The notes under the pieces were generated by a model that saw nothing but the letters and a program-made list of their open reading frames with translations, was not told where the DNA came from and made no database searches. Both the position numbers and the translations under genes were made by a program. Positions 34,524-46,002 of a stretch of DNA of 64,000 nt are shown one piece after another; position 1 is the stretch's first letter, and every line of letters begins with the position of its first letter. The stretch comes from Petunia secreta (lineage: Eukaryota; Streptophyta; Magnoliopsida; Solanales; Solanaceae): NCBI GenBank assembly GCA_029990175.1, contig JARKIP010000022.1, forward strand, positions 22,170,001-22,234,000, given 5' to 3'.

Positions 34524-35929
34524 AATTCCGAATGGTTTGAATTCATTGAAAGTTTTCCCTATGTAATTCATTACAAAAAGGGGAAAGACAATGTAGTGGC
34601 CGATGCGCTATCAAGGAAATTTGCCTTAGCGACCACTCTCGCCTCGAGGCTCAAGGGATTCGAAAGCATCAAGTCGATGTATGAAGATGATCCCAAACTA
34701 AAATGCGTTCGTGATGCAATCTTGAGTGGCCGAAGGGTTGAGAAATATCAGTGGCACGATGGCTACCTCTTCAAGAATGGAAGGGTTTGTGTGCCTGTGT
34801 CATCGCGGAGAGAGCTTTTGGTTAGAGAAGCTCACTTTGGAGGCTTGATGGGACACCTTGTTGTCGACAAAACTTTTGGTATCTTAACCGAGCAGTTCCA
34901 TTGCCCAAAAATGCGATGAGATGTGGACAAACTTTGCAACGCTTGTCTCTTATGCAAGAAAGCTAAATAGAAGTCCAACCCTCATGGTTTGTATACCCCG
35001 TTGCATGTGCCTGGTCGACCTTGGGTTGATATATCCATGGACTTTGTGTTGGGGTTACCGAGGTCGGGGGGAGGACATGATAGCATCTTCATTGTCGTGG
35101 ATCGATTTTCCAAAATGGCTCACTTTATTCCTTGCAAGAAATGTGATTGTGCACAACATATTGCTTCCTTGTTTATTGATCATGTGTTAAAATTGCATGG
35201 TGTGCCACGTACAATTGTGACTGATCGAGACTTGAAGTTCTTGAGTCATTTTTGGAAATGTGTGTGGGGCGCCCTCAGCACCAAACTACTATTCTCGACG
35301 TCTCACCATCCTCAGACTGATGGGCAGACCGAGGTAGTTAACCGAACCTTGGGATCTTTGCTTCGAGCAATGACCAAAGGCAAGGTCGGAAACTAGGATG
35401 ATCGCTTGCCCATGATGGAGTTTGCATACAATCGAACAGTGCACCGAATGATAAATATGACCCCGTTCGAATGTGTGTACGGTTTTAATCCTTTAATTCA
35501 ACTTGATCTAACCACATTGCCTCGAGATGTTATTATTGATTTTGAAGGTACTCACCGAGGCAAAGCTCTGCTCGAGTTGCACGCCAAGGTAAAGAAGAAT
35601 CTTGAGGAAACTTATGCCAAAGTGGCCTTAAAAAAAAAGAACAAGGGGCGAACGAAGTTGTAGTTGAAGAAGGGAGATTGGGTTTGGGTTCACTTCCGAA
35701 GAGAGCTATTCCCAAACAAAAGGAAAGGAAAGTTGGAACCTCGAGGGGATGGTCCATTTCAAGTGCTGAGCAAGATCAACAATAATGCTTATGTGATCGA
35801 CCTCCCAGGTGAGTATAATATGTCCAACACTTTCAATGTTGCTGACTTAACTCCTTGTGTTGTAGGCCGAGCACCGGGAACAGATGCTGAAGCGATTTCG
35901 AGGATGAAATCTTCTCAGGAAGGGGAGGA
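34524..35929 (+). pseudogene. Gypsy pol: RNase H end and integrase
   Basis: It is in the same frame as the upstream RT. KGKDNVVADALSRKF ends RNase H. The integrase zinc finger region and core follow: VDISMDFVLGLP, VTDRDLKFLSHFW and HHPQTDGQTEVVNRTL give the D-D-E residues. The C-terminal GPFQVLSKINNNAYVIDLPG with FNVADL resembles the GPY/F module. Stops lie at 34917, 34968, 35394 and 35661. No chromodomain is seen before the polypurine tract AGGAAGGGGAGGA. Confidence 0.93.
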
Positions 35930-36740
35930 TGATGCAGCCCGAAGTGCTGATCAAGTGCTCGATAATCCACCGAGGCCAATCACACGAAGCTAAGCCAAAT
36001 TGCTACATGATATGCACATTCAGTTGGCTTGGTCGGGAGGAAGCATGTGTTCGGAGGAAGAAGGGAAAAGTGCTAAAGCCGAAGGCTACATCCTCAAATT
36101 CGAGCCCGAGGACAAAGTGACCGAACACCAACCCTTGGCGCTGGGTAGCACAGAACCGAACACAACAAATTGTGTTCAAAGTCAAGTGGGCGCCCGATGA
36201 TAACTGTGTTCGAGCAAGCAACCGAACATCGAAGTCAAGGCTGCCGAACACTCACAAAATGTGTTGCAAGTAACCGAGCATTGAAGTTAAGGCTGCCAAA
36301 CACTCATTATTTCAGCACGGTGTGACTTGCTTTTATTGGTCAACTGTGACCAATTTACTAGTTTACCCTTAGTATTTCCTATATAAACCTAGTTCAATTT
36401 CATTGTAAGTAACTAGTTTTTGATGAATATTGTTATAGCTGTTGCTCTTTGAGCATCTCCGATGGAGCCTGAACCCCGACGTGGGATTTTCAAAGAACTT
36501 GTGTCATTCAGTGTAATCGTTTGAACATTTTTTCTTGGTCATTCAATTTGCAAGAAGTGTTGTCCTTCTTGAGGATTGTTGCTTAGTATAGGTAATCTTT
36601 GCCTCTGATTCGATCGAGCTTGAGACTAGTTCCTCAATGTTCCTTCGAATTGAAGCAAGAATTGTCTTGCTTTTATCTTTACTTTGTTGTTATTTCCGCG
36701 TTTCTTCATGTTAAGCTCAACATCGGTTTTGCTTACACCA
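35930..36740 (+). mobile_element. 3' LTR of the Gypsy element
   Basis: Begins TGATGCAGC and ends CTTACACCA, paired with 29084-29899. Four mismatches in the first 88 or so bases. Confidence 0.93.
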
Positions 36741-37730
36741 GCATAATTGGGAGATACTCAATAGGTTATGCCTCAACCCATCAACACAAAGTACATTTTC
36801 AATTGCAACCAATTTCTCCACTTTTGCCTCCTCCAAAGGCCACACTACCCCCTTGAAATGCTGCGAGTAAGAAAAAGTTTCTACTATCTCCTGTCATGTG
36901 CATGGAACACCCACTATCAAGAATCCAGCTTGGGTTGTTCCTTCTCACTCTAGCCTACAAAATAAATCAGGGGTTAATAACACGAACCAAGACAAGCTTG
37001 GGTCCCTTTTTGTGATAGAATGGATGAATCAAATCTTTTCTTGCCTAAAAAGGTAAGACTGACTTAAGGTTCCTTTTTACTGCCTTTGTTGCAATATCAC
37101 ATTCTTTTCTATAATGACCAGTTTTTCCATAAAGAAAGCAAAGTTTATTGCAAGGAAGTTCTACATACTTACTATTAGGATTCTAGGCGGGTAAAGGTTT
37201 CCTATGTCCTAAGCTATTTTTACCTCTATTATGATTTTCATGCAACCATTTTAAAGCTTCTAAAGACTTGTTCCATTTAGTGAGCCTGGTAAGTTCATAG
37301 TTAGTCTTGTAAACCTTTGCCTGAAGAACTCGGTTCTTCTCAATTTCCTGATGCAAAACCTTGTTTTTCTTTTCAAGCTCAATTTCAAGGTTGATTTGAG
37401 CATCACTAACTACTTGCTTACTAGAGACCTTTTTCAGTTAAAGATTCTCAAGTTTAAGAGTTGAAACTTTCTTTTGCTCACTAAGCACCTGTTCCTGTAA
37501 TTTCTGGTTTTCAAGTTCAAAGGCTGAGACTTTCTGTTTAAGTTGAAAAACTTGAGCATTACTTGATGCAGATTCAATTTCTAATTCAGTTTTAGCTTCA
37601 TCCAAGTTTTTATTCTTAATTTTATAATCAGACACAGCTGAAACCAGATGGTCTTTCTCAGAAAGCAATTGTTCCTTCTCAGCCCTTAGACTTTAAATAC
37701 CTCCGATTAAAGTAAGTGCAAGCATGTTTA
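36741..37730 (-). pseudogene. Copia-B protease start and gag C-terminal coiled coil
   Basis: It matches Copia-A 16495-17630. The region in sense has a coiled coil (37668-37438: LKQKVSAFELENQKLQEQV) and a damaged knuckle region near 37110-37170. Many stops. Confidence 0.8.
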
Positions 37731-38700
37731 ACTATCTTAAGGAACAAGTAGGAAGTTTTAGTTTTAAGTCATCGAGACTAACCTCAGGCAAGTCATCAGC
37801 AGGAGGTTCTTCATCAAGAGCCATCAGTGCAAAAGGAGAGTCATCATCTGATTCTTTTTCTCCTTCTGAGTCAAAGTCACTTTCAGATGGTCCCCAAGTA
37901 GCATAAAAGGCATCTTTCTTATTTCTCCTTATTGCTCTGAATTTGGGTGGTTGTTTTGTTTTCTTAGGTTCACCTTCCTTAGCAGCACTCTCCTTCTTCC
38001 ACTCCATCTCCCACACAAGACAGTCCACAGCATGATCCTTTTTGTGACACTTGAAATAGCCTGAGTAGTCTGGATTATCAATAATATTCCTCTTTGTTGG
38101 ATTAGCTTTGGCGAGCCTTCTATTCTTTTCTAAACTTAGTGACTTTCTCACTGCATTCACCAAAGCTATCTCATATTGAGAAACTTCATACTTTGATCCT
38201 TCAGTAGCCTCTAAAGTAAAGGATTTTTCCTTCTTGGGTTCTACTTTTACTCTTAACTGTTTCATCAATTCATGAGTTTTCAGACTACCAACGAGTTCAT
38301 CCAGTTGAACCTTGTCAAGCTCTTTTGCTTTGATGATAGCTGTAACTTTGGATTCCCAAGAATCTGGGAGAATCCTTCTGACTTTCTCCACCAAGTCTTT
38401 ATTAGTAAGAGTCATACCTAAAGACTTCATCTCTTTGGTTATGATTGTTAACCTATTCATCATATCTTGGATGGATTTTGCCTCTCCCATAGCAAACAAG
38501 TCGAACTTTCTTTTCAGCGTCTGGATCCTTGATTTTTTAATCTGAGTAGTTCCTTCATGAGCCACTTGAAGTGCATCCCAAATCTCTTTGGCAGTATTAT
38601 GTTAAGAAACTCTGTTGTATTCATCAGGACTAAGTCTACATATGATGAGCCTCTTAGCTTTAGACTCAATTGACCCCCCGTTTTCTTTCTTAACCTTTTC
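37731..38700 (-). pseudogene. Copia-B gag, middle part, ending at inversion breakpoint
   Basis: An open 277-codon stretch (38565-37732) has KSRIQTLKRKFDLFAMGEAKS, LPDSWESKVTAI, a degenerate knuckle (FKCHKKDHAVDC) and an acidic tail. Homology to Copia-A gag stops at 38700. The missing N-terminus, in frame-compatible position, is at 44281-44522 on the opposite strand. Confidence 0.88.
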
Positions 38701-39227
38701 AAAAAGTAGAGGGAATGAAGTTCAGTGCTCGAGTCCTCACTATTCGCACCCGAACACTGGGGGACTGGAAGGGGCAGTGTGCAGTCAAGATCGACTCAAA
38801 GCCTCTCTTACCGGGGACTGCAAACGGACCCCGAGACTAACTATCTAAACATCGAGGATTGTCACTTGACGATTAGCTTAGTTTTATTGTATTTATCACC
38901 CGATAGTGGCTCTATTTCAAAATTTTGTCTAACTCTAACCACGACTAGGATTCATGTAAATGGCAATTACGGCTCTTTAATGTAAAGAACTTGACTCAAG
39001 ATCTCGTTGTTTCAATATCTAACTTCTGAAGTTTTATTATTCAATTAAGATTATGTCTTTATGCCACAACTCGGGAACGAGACGTCATTCTAAGCTAGCA
39101 TCGGTTTGTTACAAATTTTGTTTAAGTCTTGCAAGCAAAAATACTCTAAAAGTGACCTGTCGCACTTTCAAACAAAGTAAAGGCTAACACCTAGAAGCAA
39201 AAATTAATTGAAAGAAGCCTGAAAGAT
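38701..39227 (+). mobile_element. TAT spacer between pol and antisense ORF (inverted)
   Basis: No ORF. It contains a GC-rich 'CACTGGGGGACTGG' block near 38755, a type of sequence often found after TAT pol. Its natural neighbour is 44523, just past the integrase stop. Confidence 0.55.
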
Positions 39228-42040
39228 TCAGAAATTGTTTACATCTTCAGGCACAAAGGCCATAATAAAAATATAAACAAAAATCAAGGAAAAATAGCTA
39301 AGCATCGGGATCGCCACCTGAGATGAACTATCTTCATCCTCGGGGGTCCCATCTTTGTTTCCTTCTTCTTTATCATCATCGTCTCCGGCTTCATCATCGC
39401 CCAAGCCTTCATTAAAAGGAAGCTCGCCAATGATGGTTTGAGCCTGGACCGCATTACTTCGAGCTTTGGCAATCTCCTCATCTATGTCCATCTTTCCAGC
39501 CTTGCACTGCTCAAGAGTTTTTAAGCCGAGTCTCGATCATGGCCCAGTTCTTATTCAACTCAGCTTTCGTTGTCTTGGCCTTAGCTTTACTCTCCAAAGT
39601 GGCAATTTCGCCCCGAAGGCGAGTGGCTTCAGCCTCGAGTACTCGCATTTGCTTCGTTTGACCCTCCAACTCTTTCATCCTGAGTATGCTTTCGGCCATC
39701 TTATCCTGATAGCTCCGATCAGCCTCAGCAAATTTGGCATTGACCCGGTCTAGCTCGCCACGAAGTCCCTTTACTTCGGCAGTCAACTTTGAGCTCTCAG
39801 CCTGATGGCTCTCCCTAAGAGCTTACATTTGCGCCTCGGAGGTGATGGTAAACTCACGTAGATCGCAGCTGGGCTTGTCCAATTTAACCTACAGGGAAGC
39901 AACCTCAGCTTTGCATTTTGCTATCTGGCGGTCCCAGACATCTCCAACGCGCCAAATTTCCATGGCTCGTTCACGTTCTATTTGCATTGTCTTGAGCGAA
40001 AAGAGGAGGCTATGCTCAGGGTTAATCAAAAGTTAGAATAAGAATACTAAATAAAGAAGGAAATTACACTTACTGGAGCTTACTCGAAGTGAACCTGCCC
40101 CAGAACGAGCTGTTATCCTTGCGGGGGACATCTCCTTAATAAGGTCTTCCTCTTTCAGCCTAAACAGCTAGTTGAGATTCGAGAGTACATCAAGCGTGCC
40201 TTCGAAGAGATTCACATCAGAAGGAATTTCGATTCTCCTTGTGGCCCTATCAGATTTGGCTTGAGCCATGCTTGGTTCGCCCTCTCTTCAGTGATGGGAA
40301 GAAATCCAGCCTCACCAACTTTGGCTTTGGCTTTGCCTTTAGCCTTGGTGGTAGCATAGTCAGACCCCTTGAGGTCTACTACCTCGACTTCCTTCGGGGC
40401 CTCAAGGCCTTCATCACTCGCCTCATTTCTCAGGCCTATCCTTGGTTCAATAGCGGGCTAGGGACTTGAACCAAATGATGTCCCAACACGAGGATGCATA
40501 CTTCGAGACGACTTCTTCGAGGTCACCCTTTTCCTTTTTTAGTCTGCGGGAGTGTAAGTTAGAGGCTTAGGAGCAAAAGAAGCAGATTTTGAAATGCAAG
40601 TGAAATGACCAATGAAAATGTCATCATCACCTTTAGAGATCCCCTGACTGGAGAAGCCCTTCGAAGATTTAGAAGCCTTAGCTTTTTTCAAAGTACCATC
40701 CAAGATTTCTATTGCAGCTAAGCTGGCATCAGCATTGGGGGAATCCTCCTCCATTTTCTTTCCCTTTCTCTCTTTTCTTTTGTTCTTCTTTGGCTTGGTG
40801 CTAGCCGACTTGTCGAGAAAACCTGCCAGAAAAAAGATAAAATCAGCAAAAATGAGACTTTAGGTGATCCTCTTTGAAATTAAATTGTGACAAGTCACTC
40901 ACTGTTTCTCTTACATGCCCATTTATTGCCTGGCTCGGCCGCAATACTCATCCAAGTCCTTTCAGGCCAAGGTCAAGTCTTGATCATGGCTTGAACCCAG
41001 TCAACTAGATCGCCTGGGGGATAAACTGGAACTTTATTTGTTGTGAAGGTCAGATTAAGATGAAAGTTATGCTTGAGGTTAGAGTTGAAAATTAGATAAA
41101 TTCTGAAGAATATCACTTATGCTCATCGTTCCACCTCTTGGGGAACCCATGTTCAGTGGACAACTGATTGGTTGGTAAAAGAATGTAGCGGTCGAACCAG
41201 CCTTGGTCTTATGTATCTTCAGTCTTTGTGAGCAAGGAATACTAGCCTCGAGGATTCAAAACCACAACCCCTCCTTTGTGGAAGGAAGGGTAAAAAAGAG
41301 AGATCAAATGCTGAAAAGTGAAAGGCACCTCAGTCTTTCAACTTAGCCATTCCAAACATTGAATAGACCTCAAAAACCCGGGGCCAAGCTAGGCCAAGCA
41401 GAGGTTGTACGTTCGGCATAACGTATCGATCATCCAATGAACGGGGTGAGAAAACCCAAGGGTAAAAGGATAAGTGTAAACGAAGGAGAGGCCTCTTACG
41501 TGATCCAAAGCGTTGTTGGTCGGACCTCGGGGCCCCAGCTGCAATCTCTCCGAATCAAATCCACGTGGGCCTGAGTAATTAGGTCAGCGTCATTTGCACT
41601 GCCACATTTCTGTTCTTCTCCTGTTGAGCCTCCAACTGATCTTGTAATTTGAAATCTTTTTCTATATCGAAGCTCGAGGGTATGATCTGATAGGGCTCGA
41701 GCTCCTTCCCAATAGAGATTTTCTTGGGTTTCGAGGACTCTTCCTTGGTTCCTCCAATCACACCAATGTCCGCTTCTCCGCCACTCACTTTATGAGCAAT
41801 GTCGGCGTCGTCTTCTTCATCATCGACCTCATCAGATTTATTGTAACCTGCGGTGGCTTTGTGTCGCCTAGTGTTTTGGCCACCTGCCTCCGAGGTTGCT
41901 TCATTTTCGTCATCTTATGGAGTAACGACGTTTAAGGGTTCAACGACATTAACCAACTCGTCGCCGATGATCATAGTGTTGGCGTTAGCAATCCTTTCAT
42001 CTGAAGGACCTGAGGATTTTTCTACTAAATTCATCGCATA
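39228..42040 (-). pseudogene. Antisense ORF (aORF) of the TAT element
   Basis: Relative to the 3' LTR at 42393 this coding remnant runs antisense, as in Retand/TAT elements that carry an extra antisense ORF between pol and 3' LTR. Pieces in order are: an acidic N-terminus (near 42040-41800), MSGGEADIGVIGGTKEESSK (41788-41579), a central region resembling the domain annotated as 'putative gypsy type transposon' (about 41550-41150, degenerate), SSKGFSSQGISKGDDD (40754-40539), and a C-terminal coiled coil (39786-39511) with an acidic tail (NEGLGDDEAGDDDDKEEG). It has many stops and frameshifts. Function in living TAT elements is unknown. Confidence 0.6.
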
Positions 42041-42372
42041 TATTTTCGACTAAAATTTGGTTATGATCTCTTGATTGTGAACAAAGATTTGGAAAAAAAC
42101 AGATGAGAAGCTTTTGCTTCGAGAACTTTACTGTTGCTCAAAATTTTCAAGTAGGGAAGAAGATAATCAAGTTGATATATTTATAGAGTGGAAGTCATCA
42201 TTTTATTTCCTAAGGAAGGGAAAGTGAAATGGCATGACCTTTCAATTGTCACCACGTGTAACGGGAAGGAAGGTGAATTAATGGATGCCTTTTTGAAATA
42301 CTAGGCATACATCTCGCCGCGTCATTCTCCCGCCTGATCTCATTCCACTCCGCGGGAACTCTGTCACTTGCC

Positions 42373-42392
42373 CGAGGAGTGAGGGGACGATC
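42373..42392 (+). other. Putative polypurine tract of the TAT element
   Basis: A purine-rich GAGGAGTGAGGGGACGATC lies directly before the LTR start TGTACTGGG. Confidence 0.55.
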
Positions 42393-42954
42393 TGTACTGG
42401 GTGAAATATAGACTGCATATGTGGCACCTCGAGCACATGACTCATGGCATATCTTGAGGAGATCTAATTATTGACCTCGTGGCAAATGGAATAGCCCTCT
42501 GGGCGGAGCTCCGAGGTCAAAGTCATCTACGAGCTACAAGGGAGAAGCTGCCTTGAGGAATAGGACATCCATCTCCTCGACGCAAATGATTCAAGCCTCG
42601 GGAGACGGCTCCACTTCAGCGGATGAGTTACCCCACGATCTCTATCCATTAACTCGGCGCTCAATTGGCGGAGACGTGGGCAACCTACGATCTGGACGTG
42701 GGATAATGATCTCGATTGCCCTCAATATGATAGGCTATAAATACCATCTCTTTCAGCTTGTAAACGATTCAGAAATACTTACAGAAACTTTGTCTAATTG
42801 TAATCTTGCAACAACTATTGGAATCACATACTTGTTCTTACTGTTCAATTTTCTTCATTAATTTATGGTTCTTTTAGAACCTTTGATACATCATATTGTT
42901 TGTAAAACCCTTACAAATTCGATTAATTGTCCTAATCTGATTTAGACCAATACA
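42393..42954 (+). mobile_element. 3' LTR of the TAT element (inverted)
   Basis: The 562-bp LTR starts TGTACTGGG and ends CAATACA. It is the inverted partner of 50267-50833. TATA GCTATAAATACC at about 42734-42743. It is followed by the target duplication AACAA (42955-42959). Confidence 0.9.
42734..42743 (+). promoter_or_regulatory. TATA box of the TAT LTR
   Basis: CTATAAATAC, conserved in the opposite LTR (minus strand, 50481-50491). Confidence 0.5.
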
Positions 42955-42959
42955 AACAA

Positions 42960-43313
42960 TACACTTGCTCTTCAAAGCTCAAGGGCGAATCTTGGTCATT
43001 TAGCATCATTTAAGGATAAATTCAAATTATCTTTTTCCTTGTAAAAAAGGCACACGTATTGAAAAGCTATTTGCATAGTGAATATTAGCAGATGACAAAT
43101 TTAATCGATCTCATATAATTTATGGACAAATCTCAACATTTACCTCTAAATTTATATTTGAGGGCACATTTACACTAATATTGTCATTATTTTATATAGA
43201 TTTAAATTTCATAGGAACATACAACTATATGGATGCATGTGTACGTGGCGGCAAAATGGAGGCCATATAGGAAAATTGCGAAATGTACTTTATATATGCT
43301 CTATCATCAAGTT
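42960..43313. other. AT-rich pre-insertion DNA between TAT and Copia-B
   Basis: About 350 bp with no similarity to other parts of the window. It separates the two element ends and is inverted with them. No gene or RNA signal seen. Confidence 0.5.
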
Positions 43314-44222
43314 TGTTGAAGGATGATTTTGATGAATGACAAAGGACCTGGTTCTATGTGGACGATGAAAGTGTTCACAGTTGAAGAGAATAGACTGTTA
43401 GAGTTGATGTTCGAGACCTAGTCGAAGAAGGAGAAAAGAACAACTGAAGTTGAAATTTCAATCTGACTTAAAGAAGGGAAGCAGAAGCGCCGCTGGAAGG
43501 AATAAGTTTCCTAGGCAGAAAATGATTGAAGACTTAGGCAAAACAACTTAGGTTTCAAATAACAAAAACTTGTCTAACCTTATTAGAAATGGATTCCTAA
43601 GTATAAAAAGAATTCCAAGCTAAGAATGAAGAGGATTTCAATACCTATATAAATACAAGTTGGTTTGGCCAGAAAAAGTTACGCACTCAAGAATTCTCAA
43701 CAGAGCAAATCATTCGTGAGAGCTATTGTGTGCAAGAACAGAAGCGAGGAAGCAGAACCTGGAGGAGTTCGAGTTTCATAAGGTTTAGTCTGCTTTTTCT
43801 AGTTTCTGCTATAGGTTATTGAGTTGTAATCTATTAGCTTGTCTAGAAGCATAGAATTAAGATTACTTTTTGGTGAGACAGTTTCAACTTACAAGCTTAT
43901 GTATGGCTTGGAAGGTTTTAGGTACTAGGAGGTCTAGTTCCTTGGTTGCATTGTGTTGTAATCTAAAACTTGCTCAGTTTTCCTTGAGTGGAAAGTTTAA
44001 ATCCCAAGAGTGTTGGGTCGTGGTTTTCGATTCCTTGAGCAAGGATTTTTCCACGTAAAAATTTTCTGTGTCTTTATATTTCCGCAATTAACTTGCAAGG
44101 AAACTAATTCGTTGTGAGTTAGGCGATCAAAGTCAAGAGCAAGTTTTTAAATTCGAAAATCAGGTAAGGACATTATTCACCCCTCCTCTCTAGTGTCTTA
44201 CAAGGCTGCACCAGGTGCAACA
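43314..44222 (+). mobile_element. 5' LTR of Copia-B (inverted)
   Basis: The 909-bp LTR begins TGTTGAAGG and ends GTGCAACA. Its first 560 bp match 26916-27473 in reverse complement. TATA CCTATATAAATAC at about 43645-43655. Confidence 0.9.
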
Positions 44223-44224
44223 AG

Positions 44225-44239
44225 TGGTATCAGAGCGGG
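44225..44239 (+). other. Primer-binding site of Copia-B
   Basis: TGGTATCAGAGCGGG, a canonical initiator Met tRNA primer site two bases after the LTR. Confidence 0.92.
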
Positions 44240-44280
44240 TTATCTCATAAGAAGATTAACATCTTGAGAAGGATCTGAAT

Positions 44281-44522
44281 CATGAGTGCACCACCGATTA
44301 TAACCGAAGGTTAATCCATCAATAGGCCTCCTCATTTTAATGGCCAATACTATGGATGGTGGAAAGATAGAACGGAAGATTTCATTCATGCTGAAGAGTA
44401 TCAGCTTTGGTTCATCACAACTGATGGACTTCTTATTCCTACCAAGACTATTGGTCAACCACCTAATCAGGAAACTGTTCCTAAGGAGAAATCAGAATAT
44501 ACTGATGCTGATTTTAAGAAAA
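44281..44522 (+). pseudogene. Copia-B gag start (inverted fragment)
   Basis: ATG at 44282, N-terminus MSAPPIITEG with an early stop, then FNGQYYGWWKDR and SEYTDADFKK, matching Copia-A gag 18693-18450. Homology stops at 44522. The rest of this gag is at 38700-37731 on the other strand. Confidence 0.88.
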
Positions 44523-46002
44523 TAGGGGTTAGTTGAAATTCGACCTAAGCATTAGAGTGATTGCAGCTCGGGCCATGGGTAAAATTCATAGACATGGGGT
44601 AACGAACTTCGGTGTCAAAAGTAATACCGCTTCAAATTAGAAACATTTTAATTCGAGGGTTCTATCTTGCCTTTCATGTCATCCAGCTGATAGAACCCTT
44701 TGCCGACCATTGCTTTAATACGATAAGGTCCTTCTCAATTTGCAACAAGTTTGCCAGCATTTTTCACTTTGGTGGTTTGGTTCAAGGCTTTTAACACATA
44801 ATCTCCAACTTTGAAGACTCCGAGTTTAGCCTTCCTATTAAGTTAATTTTCGATTTGCCTCTTTTAGGCTGTCAACCGAACCGAACCCATCGCTCTTTCG
44901 CCTTCAAGTAAATCAAGCTCCACATGCATCTCTTGCTAATTTGACTCTTCGTTTGCATGTGTATATCGAAGACTAGGTTCACCTACTTCGACAAGAATCA
45001 AAGAGTCAATTCGATAGGCGAGAGAAAATGGAGTTTCACCCGTGCTATTCTTTTCAATAGTTCGCATTGGCCACTGCACCCCGGCAATTCATCGGGACAC
45101 GGGCCTTTTGATTCATCAATCCTTTTTTTGATGTTCTCCATAATCACCCTATTCGAAGATTCATTTTGACCATTCGCACTTGGATGATAAAGGGGTTAAC
45201 ACAATCCTTTTTATGCCCCATTTATTGAGAAAAGTTGTGACATTCGAGCGGATAAATTGGGGGCCATTGTCACATGTTATCTCTCTCGGGACACCGAACA
45301 GATAAATGATGTTCTTCTAGACGAAACTAATTACCCTTTTTCTGCCTAACTCGAGCAAAAGACTCCTCTTCTACCCATTTGGTGAAGTAATCACTCAGTG
45401 CTAGGATGAACTGAACACTGCCTTTAGCTTTTAGGAGTGGACTAAATATATCTATCCCCCACTTTATAAAGGGCCATGGCGACATGACCGAATGTCACAT
45501 CTTTTCACAAAGCCTTAGCATCTGCGCTGATGTCCGTCCAATAATAACCTGCCCGAAGTAATTGTGAACGATGGCTTTTCCTCCTGAGTGGTTGCCACAC
45601 TCGCCCTCGTGCATTTCTCTCATCACATACTATACTTCCCCTGAACCTAAACATTTGGCCATTGGGTCGCAATATAACTTATAGTACAGCTGCCCCTGAA
45701 ACATTGATTAGGGAGTTGCTTGCGCTCTTAGCTTTTCAGCTTCCTTCTTCTCTGTTGGCAGAGTCCCTGAGTCCAAGTAGAAGATAAACTTGGTTCGCCA
45801 ATCTCAAGTATTGCTCACTGAATTAACTTCCAAATTAATCCTTTCCATATCAGATGAGGGGAGCCAAACGATTGAGTCAGTCCTCGAGTGTTCTTCTTCG
45901 ACGACCAAGCGTAGATTGGCTTAAGGCGTCGGCCTCAGAGTTTTCTTCTCGAGGGATCTGTTGAATTCTCCATTCCTGAAACTTAGCCAAAATTTGTTAA
46001 GC
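44523..46002 (-). pseudogene. TAT integrase, degenerate
   Basis: In sense, broken frames still show DALSQ-like RNase H tail, WGIDIFSPLLKAKGS (core start), CDNGPQ-type residues as ITCDNGP.., and IEPSN..NLKRYYF followed by a stop at about 44612. The inversion breakpoint is only about 90 bp past this stop, in the non-coding spacer. Confidence 0.75.

Larger units (their letters stand above)
29084..36740 (+). mobile_element. Ty3/Gypsy retrotransposon nested in Copia-B, full length but decayed
   Basis: LTRs 29084-29899 and 35930-36740, primer site 29903-29918, gag, protease, RT, RNase H, integrase, polypurine tract 35917-35929. The target duplication is GCGTA (29079-29083) against GCATA (36741-36745), one mismatch. 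Copia-A sequence at about 16490 shows the uninterrupted site. Coding frames carry at least 14 nonsense codons. No chromodomain is visible after integrase, so I leave the lineage at Ty3/Gypsy. Confidence 0.95.
38701..44522. other. 5.8-kb inverted segment
   Basis: Flipping this segment would at once rejoin Copia-B gag, restore its 5' LTR in the same direction as its 3' LTR, place the TAT antisense-ORF region downstream of TAT integrase, and orient both TAT LTRs alike. The AACAA duplication of the TAT element confirms it: 42955-42959 reads AACAA, and the complement of 50834-50838 reads AACAA. Both breakpoints carry a short GAAAA/TTTTC tract. Confidence 0.88.
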
